Part shown: piece by piece, positions 32,652-40,892 of the stretch | Layout of the letters: each line of letters starts with the position of its first letter | Numbering within the stretch: the first letter of the stretch is position 1 | Assembly (NCBI GenBank): GCA_964494625.1 | Contig: CAZBRT010000002.1 | Span: 496,001 to 560,000, forward strand | Source of the DNA: UBA2784 sp964494625 | GTDB lineage: Bacteria; Pseudomonadota; Alphaproteobacteria; Micropepsales; Micropepsaceae | Length of the DNA stretch: 64,000 nucleotides | Direction: 5' to 3' | The notes under the pieces: generated by a model | Seen by the model: the letters and a program-made list of their open reading frames with translations, nothing else | The model's database searches: none | Told to the model about the DNA's origin: nothing | Translations under genes and position numbers: made by a program

Positions 32652-33932
32652 TCAGTGTTCGCCGCCGCGCGGCTTGTTCTTGCCCAGAAACCCGAACAAA
32701 TGCCCCGCCACATTGCGCATCTGGATCTGTTCTGACCCTTCCGTGATGCGATAGCGGCGATGGTGGCGATAGATGTGCTCGAACGGCTTGTGGCGCGAAT
32801 AACCCATGCCGCCATGCACCTGCATGGCCCAGTCGGCTGCCTCGCAGCAGAAGCGGTTTGCCCAGTAATTGCACATCGACACTTTGTCGGAGAGATAGAG
32901 CTGGATTTCCGGCCCCGTCATCTGGTCCATTTCCCACGCCGTTTTCTGGATAAGAAGGCGCAGCATTTCGGCCTGCGTCATCAGCTCCACCGTCGGGAAC
33001 TGGATCGCCTGATTGGCAGAAAGCGGTTTGCCGAAGGGCTTGCGCAGGCCCGCATATTCAACCGCCTCGTTCAGGCAATAGACGCCCGCGCCCAGTGACG
33101 ATGCTGCCTGGCGGATGCGGTTTTCGTGCACAAAGTGGCGCGCCAGCACGAGGCCATTGTCGACGGGGCCGAAGACGGCGCTGTCGGGCACAAAGACGTC
33201 CTTGAATGTCACATGCGCATGGTCGGTCGGCATGTTGAAGGTCCAGTAATAGAACTCGACCTTCACGCCCGGCGCCTTCATCGGCACGAGGAAGCAGGTG
33301 ATGCCGCGCGCATCGCCATCCTTGCCGCTGGTGCGCACGAAGACCATGTCGAAGTTGGCGACGTGGACGCCCGTGTTCCACATCTTCTCGCCATTGATGC
33401 GCCAGCCACCCTCCACTTTCTCCGCCCGCGTTTCCATCCAGGTGGCGTCTGAACCGTGATTGGGCTCTGTCAGGCCAAAGGCCACGCGATGCGTGCCCGC
33501 GAGCATGCCGGTGATGAATTCATCCTTCTGCGCCGGCGTTCCGAAATCGCGGAACATCAGCACCTGGGGGAAGTTGCCGACAATCGAGCTTTCGTTCTGA
33601 AGATCGTTGTGGAGGCCAAGCCCCTTGGCGGCAAGGTGCTCGCGGATGGTGGCCATGGCGAGATTGCCGATATTCTCGCCGCCATACTCCTTGGGCAGCG
33701 CAAGCCGCAGAAAGCCTGCTTTGTCGGCGCGGCGACGCATCTCGCGCAGCAGATCCTCCCAATCCTTGCGCGGCAAGCCGTCGTGATCCCAATCGGTGCG
33801 CGCATGCTCGCGCCGGTGATCGAAGAAGCGGATGTTGTCATCCTGACTTTCAAGCGGCTTGATCTCGCGCGCGATGAAATCATCCATGCGGGCGATGAGC
33901 GCCGTGACGTGGTCAGGAATGCGGAAATCCAT
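32652..33932 (-). CDS. Acyl-CoA dehydrogenase
   Basis: This 426-residue flavoenzyme oxidises acyl-CoA to trans-2-enoyl-CoA. It has FGLTEPNHGSDATWMETRA (FAD/substrate strand), WRINGEKMWNTGVHVANF, and a C-terminal QVHGGMGYSRHKPFEHIYRHHRRYRITEGSEQI segment, with the Glu of the ITEGSEQI stretch where medium-chain dehydrogenases have the catalytic base neighbourhood. The subgroup resembles the acyl-CoA dehydrogenases of 400-plus residues linked to branched or cyclic substrates. The ATG at 33932 is chosen with GGAGCC upstream. It leads the ACAD-GNAT-GDPD operon. Confidence 0.9.
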   Translation of the reverse strand: MDFRIPDHVTALIARMDDFIAREIKPLESQDDNIRFFDHRREHARTDWDHDGLPRKDWEDLLREMRRRADKAGFLRLALPKEYGGENIGNLAMATIREHLAAKGLGLHNDLQNESSIVGNFPQVLMFRDFGTPAQKDEFITGMLAGTHRVAFGLTEPNHGSDATWMETRAEKVEGGWRINGEKMWNTGVHVANFDMVFVRTSGKDGDARGITCFLVPMKAPGVKVEFYYWTFNMPTDHAHVTFKDVFVPDSAVFGPVDNGLVLARHFVHENRIRQAASSLGAGVYCLNEAVEYAGLRKPFGKPLSANQAIQFPTVELMTQAEMLRLLIQKTAWEMDQMTGPEIQLYLSDKVSMCNYWANRFCCEAADWAMQVHGGMGYSRHKPFEHIYRHHRRYRITEGSEQIQMRNVAGHLFGFLGKNKPRGGEH

Positions 33933-34037
33933 GGGCAGGCTCCAATGGCAAAGCGGAATGGCGTTATGCGCCAAGCTTACCGCGCCATGGGGGCGTGTCG
34001 AGGAGGCAGATCAAGGCGGTGGCGTGGTTTGCCCAGC

Positions 34038-34610
34038 CTACCAGGGCGTGTTTTCCCAAACGACAATGCCGTTGACGGTGATCGCCTTCAGGACGGCGTG
34101 GCCCGAGGGAAGAACGGCGATGATATACTTCCATCTCCTCCCCCGGGACTCGTCGAAATCTGACGGCACCCGCGGCATTCCACCAAGTGTCGTCTCCTGG
34201 ATTCCAAATGATAGCGCCAGACGCCCGTATGGCTGGTCTCTGTTGTCCATAGGACGGAATTCTTCCACAGTCCCGCGGATTACAAAGTCAGCCGCAGCAT
34301 CCGCATCTTTGAGTTCGCGAGTCACAGAAAGAGGGCGTTCAACATTGCCATCCAGCTGGACGGCAACGAACACTGTTTCTCCCCAGCGGAGGTCAGAAAA
34401 GTACCGGTCAGTTCCAGAAATCGAGTCGAACGAATAGTTCAATTTGAATGGAAAATTCATCGGGACGAATTCGTCTGTCATAGCCGAGAGGGAAATCTCC
34501 CTGCCGTGCGCAAGTGCGAGAATTGCTGGCCCAATGGCGACCCCACAAACGAGTGACAGGAGCAAGCCAACGACCAGAATTTGTGCGCTCAACTTAGGAG
34601 AGCGAAGCAT
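34038..34610 (-). CDS. Single-pass membrane protein, GDYXXLXY-type partner of the DUF2157-like gene (tentative)
   Basis: This 190-residue protein has one N-terminal transmembrane segment (AQILVVGLLLSLVCGVAIGPAILAL) and an exported beta-rich domain (FPFKLNYSFDSISG, ETVFVAVQLDGN, RRWKYIIAVLPSG). The layout and neighbour suggest the GDYXXLXY protein that often accompanies DUF2157/DUF4401 membrane proteins, but the eponymous motif is only loosely matched, so the family name is tentative. An AGGAGG site sits 4 nt before the ATG. The start overlaps the membrane-protein stop by 17 bp. GC content is lower than in flanking genes. Confidence 0.55.
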   Translation of the reverse strand: MLRSPKLSAQILVVGLLLSLVCGVAIGPAILALAHGREISLSAMTDEFVPMNFPFKLNYSFDSISGTDRYFSDLRWGETVFVAVQLDGNVERPLSVTRELKDADAAADFVIRGTVEEFRPMDNRDQPYGRLALSFGIQETTLGGMPRVPSDFDESRGRRWKYIIAVLPSGHAVLKAITVNGIVVWENTPW

Positions 34611-35937
34611 GGCGCCTCCTGTTCCTCGACCATGCAATCTTGCGTGCGACTGGCAAGGCTACTGCAAACATCGGTGTGAGAGCCAATATTAAAATTATGA
34701 ACACATGATAGAATGAATCCTTCACGTAATCCACCGGCTCGAAATACATGATCCCTTGCCCCATCCAAACACCGATAAATGCACCTGCGACGGTCAAGAG
34801 TGGCCAGTCTACCTGATGCCACCCTCTGACCAGCGCCCATCCGGTCAACATTACCCCGCATGCGACCTGCAGACTTCGCGCGCTCTCCTCGTCAAGCATC
34901 AACACCGCTAATGCGGCGGTCGAAGCGGCAATGGCGAACAGCGTGTCTGAAGCAGGGATTCGCCGTGCAGAGCTGACAAGCAATGTGAGCACACACGCGA
35001 ATAGCGGCGGAACAAACGCATATGCGACTGGTTCGATAAACCAATAGAGACCGATCCCATCAGCGAGCGCCTTTCCCAGCATCGCAACGGTCCAAGCGCG
35101 CGCAAGGCGATAGGTGATGCTGTCTGTCCGAAACTGCGCGAAAAGAGACCACACGACAATTGTCACCGGTACAATCAGAACTTCACCGATCATGCCACTG
35201 GTTAGTACTTCAGCCCACAGCGGCGAGACGGGACTTCTCACCTCGACAACGTAATCCGGGGCGAAGAGAGTGAAGAGCAGCGGTCGCGCTGAGTATGAGA
35301 CAAGAACTCCAAGCGCAAAGAAGGCTGTCGCTAGCACCGGCGTGCCGCCAAAATTCCAGCCAGCAGCAAAGCAAATGCCCACGAGAATTAAGCCTCGCAA
35401 TAGCATCGCTCGCTCTATCATTGCGGCACCCCAATCAATTGGGTGAACAGCAGCAATGATGCTGAATGCAATCCAAATGACGGCAATCGAAGCTGCAAGC
35501 TTTCCTTTGCCCGACCAAGCAACGCCAAGAGCGCCCAATCCAACAAGCATGTGCATCTCTGAGGCCGTGACCCCTAGTTGATAGAGCGCAACCAGAAACC
35601 AGAACGTCGCGCCAAACGAGACGCCAGCAATCACCAGCGCAAACTCGCGCAAGAGCGTTCCCCGCCCCGATGCCCACGCGGCGGCGATAATGGAGGCCCA
35701 GAAGGCAGCAGCCAGGAGGATGAGGCGCTCGATCTTGCGAGGCGCGTCGTCAAGGGCAGACACACCCATGAACGCGCCGGTTACAGCCAGCGTGACCAGA
35801 AGGAGAATGCCGATGCCGCGCCAGTCTGCATTGCGTATTTCGCGTGCGATCATGCGGAGCGGGCGAACGCGCGTTTCCGATGCGCGATAGCTCGCACCTG
35901 GCTCTGGCACATTCTTTTCAGGCTGCTGCGCAAGCAT
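34594..35937 (-). CDS. DUF2157-like polytopic membrane protein
   Basis: This 447-residue protein consists almost entirely of about 12 hydrophobic segments, with a short charged N-terminal tail (residues 1-40). The pattern of paired helices (LLLVTLAVTGAFMGVSAL, LILLAAAFWASIIAAAW, TASEMHMLVGLGALGVAW) resembles the DUF2157/DUF4401 membrane family, whose function is unknown. The ATG at 35937 follows GGGGAGCGCAAC. The adjacent small gene overlaps it, so they are a unit. The DNA has visibly more A and T than its surroundings, with a 60-bp stretch near 34700 at roughly 37% GC, suggesting acquisition. Confidence 0.6.
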   Translation of the reverse strand: MLAQQPEKNVPEPGASYRASETRVRPLRMIAREIRNADWRGIGILLLVTLAVTGAFMGVSALDDAPRKIERLILLAAAFWASIIAAAWASGRGTLLREFALVIAGVSFGATFWFLVALYQLGVTASEMHMLVGLGALGVAWSGKGKLAASIAVIWIAFSIIAAVHPIDWGAAMIERAMLLRGLILVGICFAAGWNFGGTPVLATAFFALGVLVSYSARPLLFTLFAPDYVVEVRSPVSPLWAEVLTSGMIGEVLIVPVTIVVWSLFAQFRTDSITYRLARAWTVAMLGKALADGIGLYWFIEPVAYAFVPPLFACVLTLLVSSARRIPASDTLFAIAASTAALAVLMLDEESARSLQVACGVMLTGWALVRGWHQVDWPLLTVAGAFIGVWMGQGIMYFEPVDYVKDSFYHVFIILILALTPMFAVALPVARKIAWSRNRRRHASLS

Positions 35938-36033
35938 GTTGCGCTCCCCGGCCTTCAAACCCCTTCGGGTCAGTCTGACGCTGGACGGACAGGCCCGCAA
36001 CCCTCATTTGCATGAGCCTCTGCTTGCACTGCG

Positions 36034-36252
36034 TCACATCTCATCACCATGATTTTCATACTCAAGCAAGTCCCCCGGCGTGCAGTCGAGGGCCTTGCAG
36101 ATGGCCTCCAGCGTATCGAAGCGCACGCCCTTCACCTTGCCGGTGCGCAGCAGCGAGAGGTTCGCCTCCGTGATGCCGATTTCGGCGGCAAGGTCTTTTG
36201 CCCGCTTCTTGCGCAACGCCAGCATGACATCGAGCCGGACGATGATCGGCAT
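36034..36252 (-). CDS. XRE/Cro-type HTH regulator (YozG-like)
   Basis: This 72-residue protein is a bare helix-turn-helix domain: LRKKRAKDLAAEIGITEANLSLLRTGKVKGVRFDTLEAICKALDCTPGDLLEY. It matches the YozG-like regulators that almost always follow a DUF2975 membrane protein gene. Its start overlaps the stop of that gene (ATGA), so the two are coupled. A role as repressor of its own operon, modulated by the membrane partner, is inferred. A 16-bp imperfect palindrome lies in the operon's promoter region. Confidence 0.88.
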   Translation of the reverse strand: MPIIVRLDVMLALRKKRAKDLAAEIGITEANLSLLRTGKVKGVRFDTLEAICKALDCTPGDLLEYENHGDEM

Positions 36253-36806
36253 CAGACGAAGGCCTCGTTCTCGGCACGCAGGCGGCTTGCCGTTTCCAGC
36301 ACCCGCGCCAGCGTGCGGGCGATCGCCGAAAGCGTGAGGCCCAGAACGCCCAGCACCAGCGTGGACGGCTCCATCTCAACCGAAAAAACGCCGGTGCCCC
36401 GCACGAATTCACCAAGGCTGGGGCCGAACACCGCGAGCCACAGGGCTGCCGACCACAGCGCATCGCCGATGGCAGCGATGAGCTTCATGCTGGCGGCATC
36501 GAACAATCCGCCTTGTGCCACAACACCCAGATAACGCTGGGCGGACCAAAGGCCCCAGGCCAGCGCGATGAGCGGTGCCGCTTCGATCAAATGAAAATTG
36601 AGGAATTGCCAGTTGCGGTGATTGCGCAGTTCATCGCTGAAGTCATTTTCGGTGAGGACGCTTACCACCGGCAAAATCACATGCTGCACAAGGATCATGA
36701 CAGCCACGATCCAGAACACCACCTGGACGGCGATGCGCAGACCCTCGGCCCTTTTGCCGGCGTCTTTCACGGTTTCTTCCCAAAGCCGGGCGGCGCTGTT
36801 TTGCAT
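36252..36806 (-). CDS. DUF2975 membrane protein
   Basis: This 184-residue protein has four hydrophobic segments (around residues 25-45, 75-95, 115-130 and 145-165) and fits the DUF2975 family (YoaS-like). The paired XRE regulator downstream is the standard partner of this family. It has no recognised catalytic residues, and a signal-sensing or regulator-sequestering role is the common hypothesis. The ATG at 36806 is preceded by the near-ideal AAGGAGA seven bases upstream. Confidence 0.8.
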   Translation of the reverse strand: MQNSAARLWEETVKDAGKRAEGLRIAVQVVFWIVAVMILVQHVILPVVSVLTENDFSDELRNHRNWQFLNFHLIEAAPLIALAWGLWSAQRYLGVVAQGGLFDAASMKLIAAIGDALWSAALWLAVFGPSLGEFVRGTGVFSVEMEPSTLVLGVLGLTLSAIARTLARVLETASRLRAENEAFV

Positions 36807-36832
36807 CTTTGATCTCCTTGCTGTGTAACGCT

Positions 36833-36848
36833 CATATATTATTGTATG
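36833..36848. promoter_or_regulatory. Imperfect palindrome in an AT-rich promoter region
   Basis: CATATA-TTAT-TGTATG is an imperfect inverted repeat (5 of 6 arm pairs) located 27-42 nt before the DUF2975 start. The surrounding DNA is strongly AT-rich for this genome and could hold the -10 region. It is a candidate operator for the XRE regulator of the same operon. Confidence 0.35.
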
Positions 36849-36947
36849 ACGATAATCAATAGGCATTAAGCAGAAATTTCTATCGCGCTTCACGCCAGGC
36901 CGCTGCGCGGGCGTAACCCCCGACCGCAGCTTTGCTATAAGGGTGCG

Positions 36948-37835
36948 ATGGGGACTGAATCGACAGGCAAAAGGCCCGGACCTTTGCGCACCGCGTTCCT
37001 GCGGGTGTGGCGGCCTGTTGCCGATGCCAGCGACCGGCTGGTCATGCATGACGGGCTCGAGATCGCGGGCTCGATGGCGTTCTCGGCGATCCTTGCGCTT
37101 TTTCCCTTTCTCATCTTCCTGTTTGCGGCGGCGGCGTTCTTCGACCTTGAAGGCACCGCGCGCGAGGTCGCCGAGTATGTTTTCGGCACGCTGCCGCCGG
37201 AGGTGGCAGACGCGCTTTCGGCGCCGCTGATGGAGGCCATGCGCATCCGCGATCCAGACCTTCTCACCATCGGTGCCGTTCTGGCGCTGTGGGCCGCATC
37301 CAACGGCGTCGAAACATTGCGCACCGGTCTGACGCGGGCCTATGACGCGATGGAGGAGCGGTCGGTCATCCGCCGCCGGATCGAGAGCATTTTCATCGTC
37401 ATCCTCAGCGTCGCGCTGGCGCTGGTGATCGGCTACCTCACCGTTGTGTCAAACCTTCTCTGGCCGGAGACGAGTTCCATCCTCCCGCAGGCGGCAGTCG
37501 ATTTTGCCAATGCGCTTTTCGGCAATGCCGTCTTCCACTACGCCATCGCCTTCGTGATCCTGTTCCTCGCGCTCCTGCTGTCGCATCTGTGGCTGCCGGG
37601 CGGACATCGCAGCGTGCGCCAGGTGCTTCCCGGCGTGCTGCTGACTTCCTTCGCATGGCTTGTTCTGGCGGCGGGATTTTCGGCCTATCTGTCGCAGTTC
37701 GGCAGCTATGTGACACTTTATGGCGGGCTTGGCGGCGTAGCGGCGGCGATGGTGTTCTTCTACTTCACGGCGACCGTCATTCTCTTCGGGGCGGAACTCA
37801 ACCGGGCGCTCAAATCCTTTGCCGCCAAGGCATGA
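36948..37835 (+). CDS. YihY/BrkB-family inner-membrane protein
   Basis: This 295-residue protein has six hydrophobic segments and the YihY signature: MHDGLEIAGSMAFSAILALFPFLIFL near the start, IGAVLALWAASNGVETLRTGLTRAYD, and the final TLYGGLGGVAAAMVFFYFTATVILFGAELN. It was once called RNase BN, but YihY proteins are membrane proteins of unknown transport or envelope role. AAGGGTG lies just before the ATG. It diverges from the DUF2975/XRE operon and precedes tRNA-Pro. Confidence 0.92.
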   Translation: MGTESTGKRPGPLRTAFLRVWRPVADASDRLVMHDGLEIAGSMAFSAILALFPFLIFLFAAAAFFDLEGTAREVAEYVFGTLPPEVADALSAPLMEAMRIRDPDLLTIGAVLALWAASNGVETLRTGLTRAYDAMEERSVIRRRIESIFIVILSVALALVIGYLTVVSNLLWPETSSILPQAAVDFANALFGNAVFHYAIAFVILFLALLLSHLWLPGGHRSVRQVLPGVLLTSFAWLVLAAGFSAYLSQFGSYVTLYGGLGGVAAAMVFFYFTATVILFGAELNRALKSFAAKA

Positions 37836-37932
37836 CAGGCGATTTCGGGGGCCTGAAACCGCCCTGAATCTGCGGCTTTACAGGCACGCAGGCGCGCGGC
37901 TATAACCCCGCCTCCCCGACTGGCGGCAGTGA

Positions 37933-38009
37933 CGGAGAGTAGCTCAGCCTGGTAGAGCACTGTGTTCGGGACGCAGGGGCCGGAGGTTCGAATCCTCTCT
38001 CTCCGACCA
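37933..38009 (+). tRNA. tRNA-Pro (anticodon CGG)
   Basis: The 77-nt cloverleaf has acceptor CGGAGAG pairing with CTCTCCG, anticodon stem CTGTG/CGCAG around TTCGGGA (anticodon CGG), T-arm GGAGGTTCGAATCCTCT, discriminator A and encoded CCA. Reads CCG codons, which are common in this GC-rich genome. Confidence 0.95.
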
Positions 38010-38089
38010 AAACTTCCGCTGGTTGAAACGCACCCTTGAGTCCGGACCCATCCGGAGACCCTGGGCGCAAAGAAAGTCTGTGTGCGGCC

Positions 38090-39538
38090 ATGACCGCAAT
38101 GAATGATCCAGCGGCGGAAGGAATTCCGCCCGCACGGCCTGGCGTCTTTGCTGCCTACCGGCGCGAAGTGAATGCGATGCTGCGTCTTGCGTCGCCCATC
38201 ATGGCAACGCAGATGCTGTGGATGGCTGTCGGCATTGCCGATGTCATCATGATCGGCACGCTGGGCGCAGGGCCGCTGGCTGCCGTCGCGCTGGGATCAG
38301 CCGTATTCTATTTCTTCTTTGTTCCGGCGATGGGCTTCCTGCAGGCGGTGTCACCGGTTGCCGCGCAGCGCATCGGCGCGGACATTCACGGGCTTGACCG
38401 CACGAAGCGCCTTGCAGCGACGACCGATGACCTGCGCGACACATGCCGCAGCGGATTGTGGGTTGCTGTGCTCGGCTCTCTGCCGATCATCATCATCATG
38501 CTTTTCAGCCAGACCATGCTTGTAGCACTGGGACAGGATGAGGAGCTGGCGGCGCAAGGCGCGCTCTACAACTACCTGCGGCTGCCTGCCCTGCCTTTCA
38601 TCTTCATGCTGATCGCCATGCGCGGCTTTGCAGCCGCGATGAACCGGCCACGCCCGGCGCTGGCGATTGCCTTTGTCATGTTCTGCGTCAACGTCTTCCT
38701 CAACTGGGTTCTCATCTTCGGCAATCTGGGTGCGCCCGCGCTCGGCATTGGCGGTGCTGCGATTGCCAGCACGATTGCCGACATCATCGGCTTTGGGCTG
38801 ATGGCACTCGTGTTCCGGTTTGATGCGGACTTCCACGCTGTTCACGCAATGCACAATTTCCTGCAGGTGAACTGGAAGCGCGTGCGCGAGATTGCGCGCA
38901 TCGGCTGGCCCATTGCGCTGTCGATGAGTTTTGAAGTCGGGGTCTTCTCGGCGGCCGTTGCGCTCATCGGGCTCTTTGGCGCCGATGCGGTCGCGGGCCA
39001 CCAGATTGCGATCAATGTCGCCTCGGTCACCTTCATGGTGCCGATGGCGATCGGCTCTGCTGCAGCCGTGCGCGTCGGCTATGCGGCCGGGGCGCGCAAT
39101 CCTGCCGGCATGCGCATTTCGGGCCATGCGGCCATCCTGATGTCGGCCTGCTTCATGTTCGCCATGGGCATTGTGATGTGGTTTGCGCCGCAGGTCATCG
39201 TTGCGCTTTATCTTGATCCCGATGATCCGCAGAATCTGGCCGCTGCCGCCTTTGCCGCATCGTTCCTTGGCGTGGCTGCTTTGTTCCAGCTCTTTGACGG
39301 GTTGCAGGTTTCGGCGGCGGGCGCGTTGCGCGGCCTCAAGGACACGCGGGTGCCGATGTTCATTGCAGGCACTGCCTATTGGCTGATCGCCTTTCCGGCA
39401 GCGGCACTGCTTGGCTTTCAGGAAGGGCTCGGTGCGACCGGCGTTTGGTACGGCCTCGCCCTTGGGCTCCTCGTCGCCGCGATCCTGATGGTCGCGCGCT
39501 TCGAGCTATTGAGCCGCAAGGGGGTGGTGGCAGGGTGA
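38090..39538 (+). CDS. MATE-family multidrug/cation efflux transporter
   Basis: This 482-residue inner-membrane protein has 12 predicted helices in two repeats. It matches the NorM-like MATE family: LRLASPIMATQMLWMAVGIADVIMIG at the start, LPALPFIFMLIAMRGFAAAMNRPRPAL, and the second-half equivalents WPIALSMSFEVGVFSAAVAL and the GALRGLKDTRVPM loop. MATE pumps export cationic drugs or metabolites in exchange for Na+ or H+. The ATG at 38090 is chosen; a second one lies three codons later. It follows tRNA-Pro by about 80 bp. Confidence 0.92.
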   Translation: MTAMNDPAAEGIPPARPGVFAAYRREVNAMLRLASPIMATQMLWMAVGIADVIMIGTLGAGPLAAVALGSAVFYFFFVPAMGFLQAVSPVAAQRIGADIHGLDRTKRLAATTDDLRDTCRSGLWVAVLGSLPIIIIMLFSQTMLVALGQDEELAAQGALYNYLRLPALPFIFMLIAMRGFAAAMNRPRPALAIAFVMFCVNVFLNWVLIFGNLGAPALGIGGAAIASTIADIIGFGLMALVFRFDADFHAVHAMHNFLQVNWKRVREIARIGWPIALSMSFEVGVFSAAVALIGLFGADAVAGHQIAINVASVTFMVPMAIGSAAAVRVGYAAGARNPAGMRISGHAAILMSACFMFAMGIVMWFAPQVIVALYLDPDDPQNLAAAAFAASFLGVAALFQLFDGLQVSAAGALRGLKDTRVPMFIAGTAYWLIAFPAAALLGFQEGLGATGVWYGLALGLLVAAILMVARFELLSRKGVVAG

Positions 39539-39587
39539 TCCCCGGCCGCGCGCGAGAGCAGTTCGCTTTGCCAAGCCAACGCCAACC

Positions 39588-40787
39588 TCACACCACGCCC
39601 TCTGCCCGCAGGGCCGCGATTTCCTTGTCGGAGTACCCCAGCTCGCCCAGGATTTCGTCCGTGTGCTCACCCAAGAGCGGTGCGCGGTGGCGGATGGTGC
39701 CCGGCGTGTCCGACAATTTCACCGGCGTGCGGGCAAGCGGTGCTGGTTTCAGCGCGCCGGGATAGTCGACCTTCTCCAGAAGGCCGATGGCGTTGACATG
39801 CGGGTCATCCAGCAATTGCTGCGGTGAGTAGACGGGGCCTGCGGGCACGCGGCCCTTTTCAAAAATTGCCAGCGCCTCGGCCACCGTCATGTTGCGGCAG
39901 AAATCCTCCGTGATGCGCGAAAGCACAGCGCCGTTGTTGCCGCGCAATTCATCAGTCAGGAAACGCGGGTCCTGTTCCAGCTCGGGTCGCCCTACGAGCT
40001 TTGCCCAGCGGCGGAAAAGCTGGTTGCCGTTGATGAGCACGATCACCCAGCCATCCCTGCATTTCACGATGTCGGAAGGTCCTGCTGTCTGGCCCCGGTT
40101 GAGCGTGCCCTGGCGGTTGAGGTCGAGCATGCCCTGCTCGATCAGCGTGCCCGAAAAGAACGTGACGGCCGTTGCCAGAAGCGCACCCTCCACCACCTGC
40201 CCGCGCCCCGTCTGGTCGCGCGCCATCAGCGCCGCCAGCGTGCCGAGCGCGGCAAGGGATGCTGTGCCGAAATCAACCCATGGTGCCTGGCTGCGCACGG
40301 GCTGCGTCGGCGAACCGGAGAACCACGCCGAGCCGCTCATGGCCTGCGCCACGCCATCAAACCCCACGCGGTCCGAATACGGACCACCATGGCCAAAGGC
40401 CGATACCGTCGTGAGGATGATGCGCGGATTGACGTCGGAAAGAGTCGCGTAATCCAGTCCCATATCCTTCAGCGTCTGCGGTGGCAGATTGGCGATCACC
40501 ACATCCGCGCTGGCTGCCAGCTGATGTGCGATGGCGCGGCCACGCGCGGTCATCGGGTCAAGCGTCATGCCGCGCTTGTTCCGGTTCATCTGGAGAAAGA
40601 GCGCGCCTTCGCGGTCGCGCGAATTGTCGTGGTCGAGCACGGGTGTGAGGTAGCGGTCTTCGCTGCCCTCGCGCTTTTCGATGCGGATTACATCGGCGCC
40701 CAGATCGGCGAGCAGCGCGCCACAATAAGGTCCGGCGATGTAGCGGCCGAAATCCAGGACCCGTACACCCGTCAACACGCCGGTCAT
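39588..40787 (-). CDS. CaiB/BaiF-type CoA-transferase
   Basis: This 399-residue class III CoA-transferase moves CoA between acids. Its start GVRVLDFGRYIAGPYCGALLADLGADVIRIE is the family signature, with the catalytic Asp expected in the middle region (GFDGVAQAMSG stretch). LNRGQTAGPSDIVKCRDGWVIVLING and the C-terminal SPQQLLDDPHV follow. The substrate pair is unknown; adjacent genes are not metabolic. The ATG at 40787 follows GGGAGAG. The gene looks complete. Confidence 0.92.
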   Translation of the reverse strand: MTGVLTGVRVLDFGRYIAGPYCGALLADLGADVIRIEKREGSEDRYLTPVLDHDNSRDREGALFLQMNRNKRGMTLDPMTARGRAIAHQLAASADVVIANLPPQTLKDMGLDYATLSDVNPRIILTTVSAFGHGGPYSDRVGFDGVAQAMSGSAWFSGSPTQPVRSQAPWVDFGTASLAALGTLAALMARDQTGRGQVVEGALLATAVTFFSGTLIEQGMLDLNRQGTLNRGQTAGPSDIVKCRDGWVIVLINGNQLFRRWAKLVGRPELEQDPRFLTDELRGNNGAVLSRITEDFCRNMTVAEALAIFEKGRVPAGPVYSPQQLLDDPHVNAIGLLEKVDYPGALKPAPLARTPVKLSDTPGTIRHRAPLLGEHTDEILGELGYSDKEIAALRAEGVV

Positions 40788-40892
40788 GATGCACTCTCCC
40801 TTATGGCAGATCGCGCGCGGGCAATTCTGGCGCGGGTGATCCCATGGTTTCCTAGGGTCTTGGGGACAACAGCGCAAGCGGCCAGCGATGGC

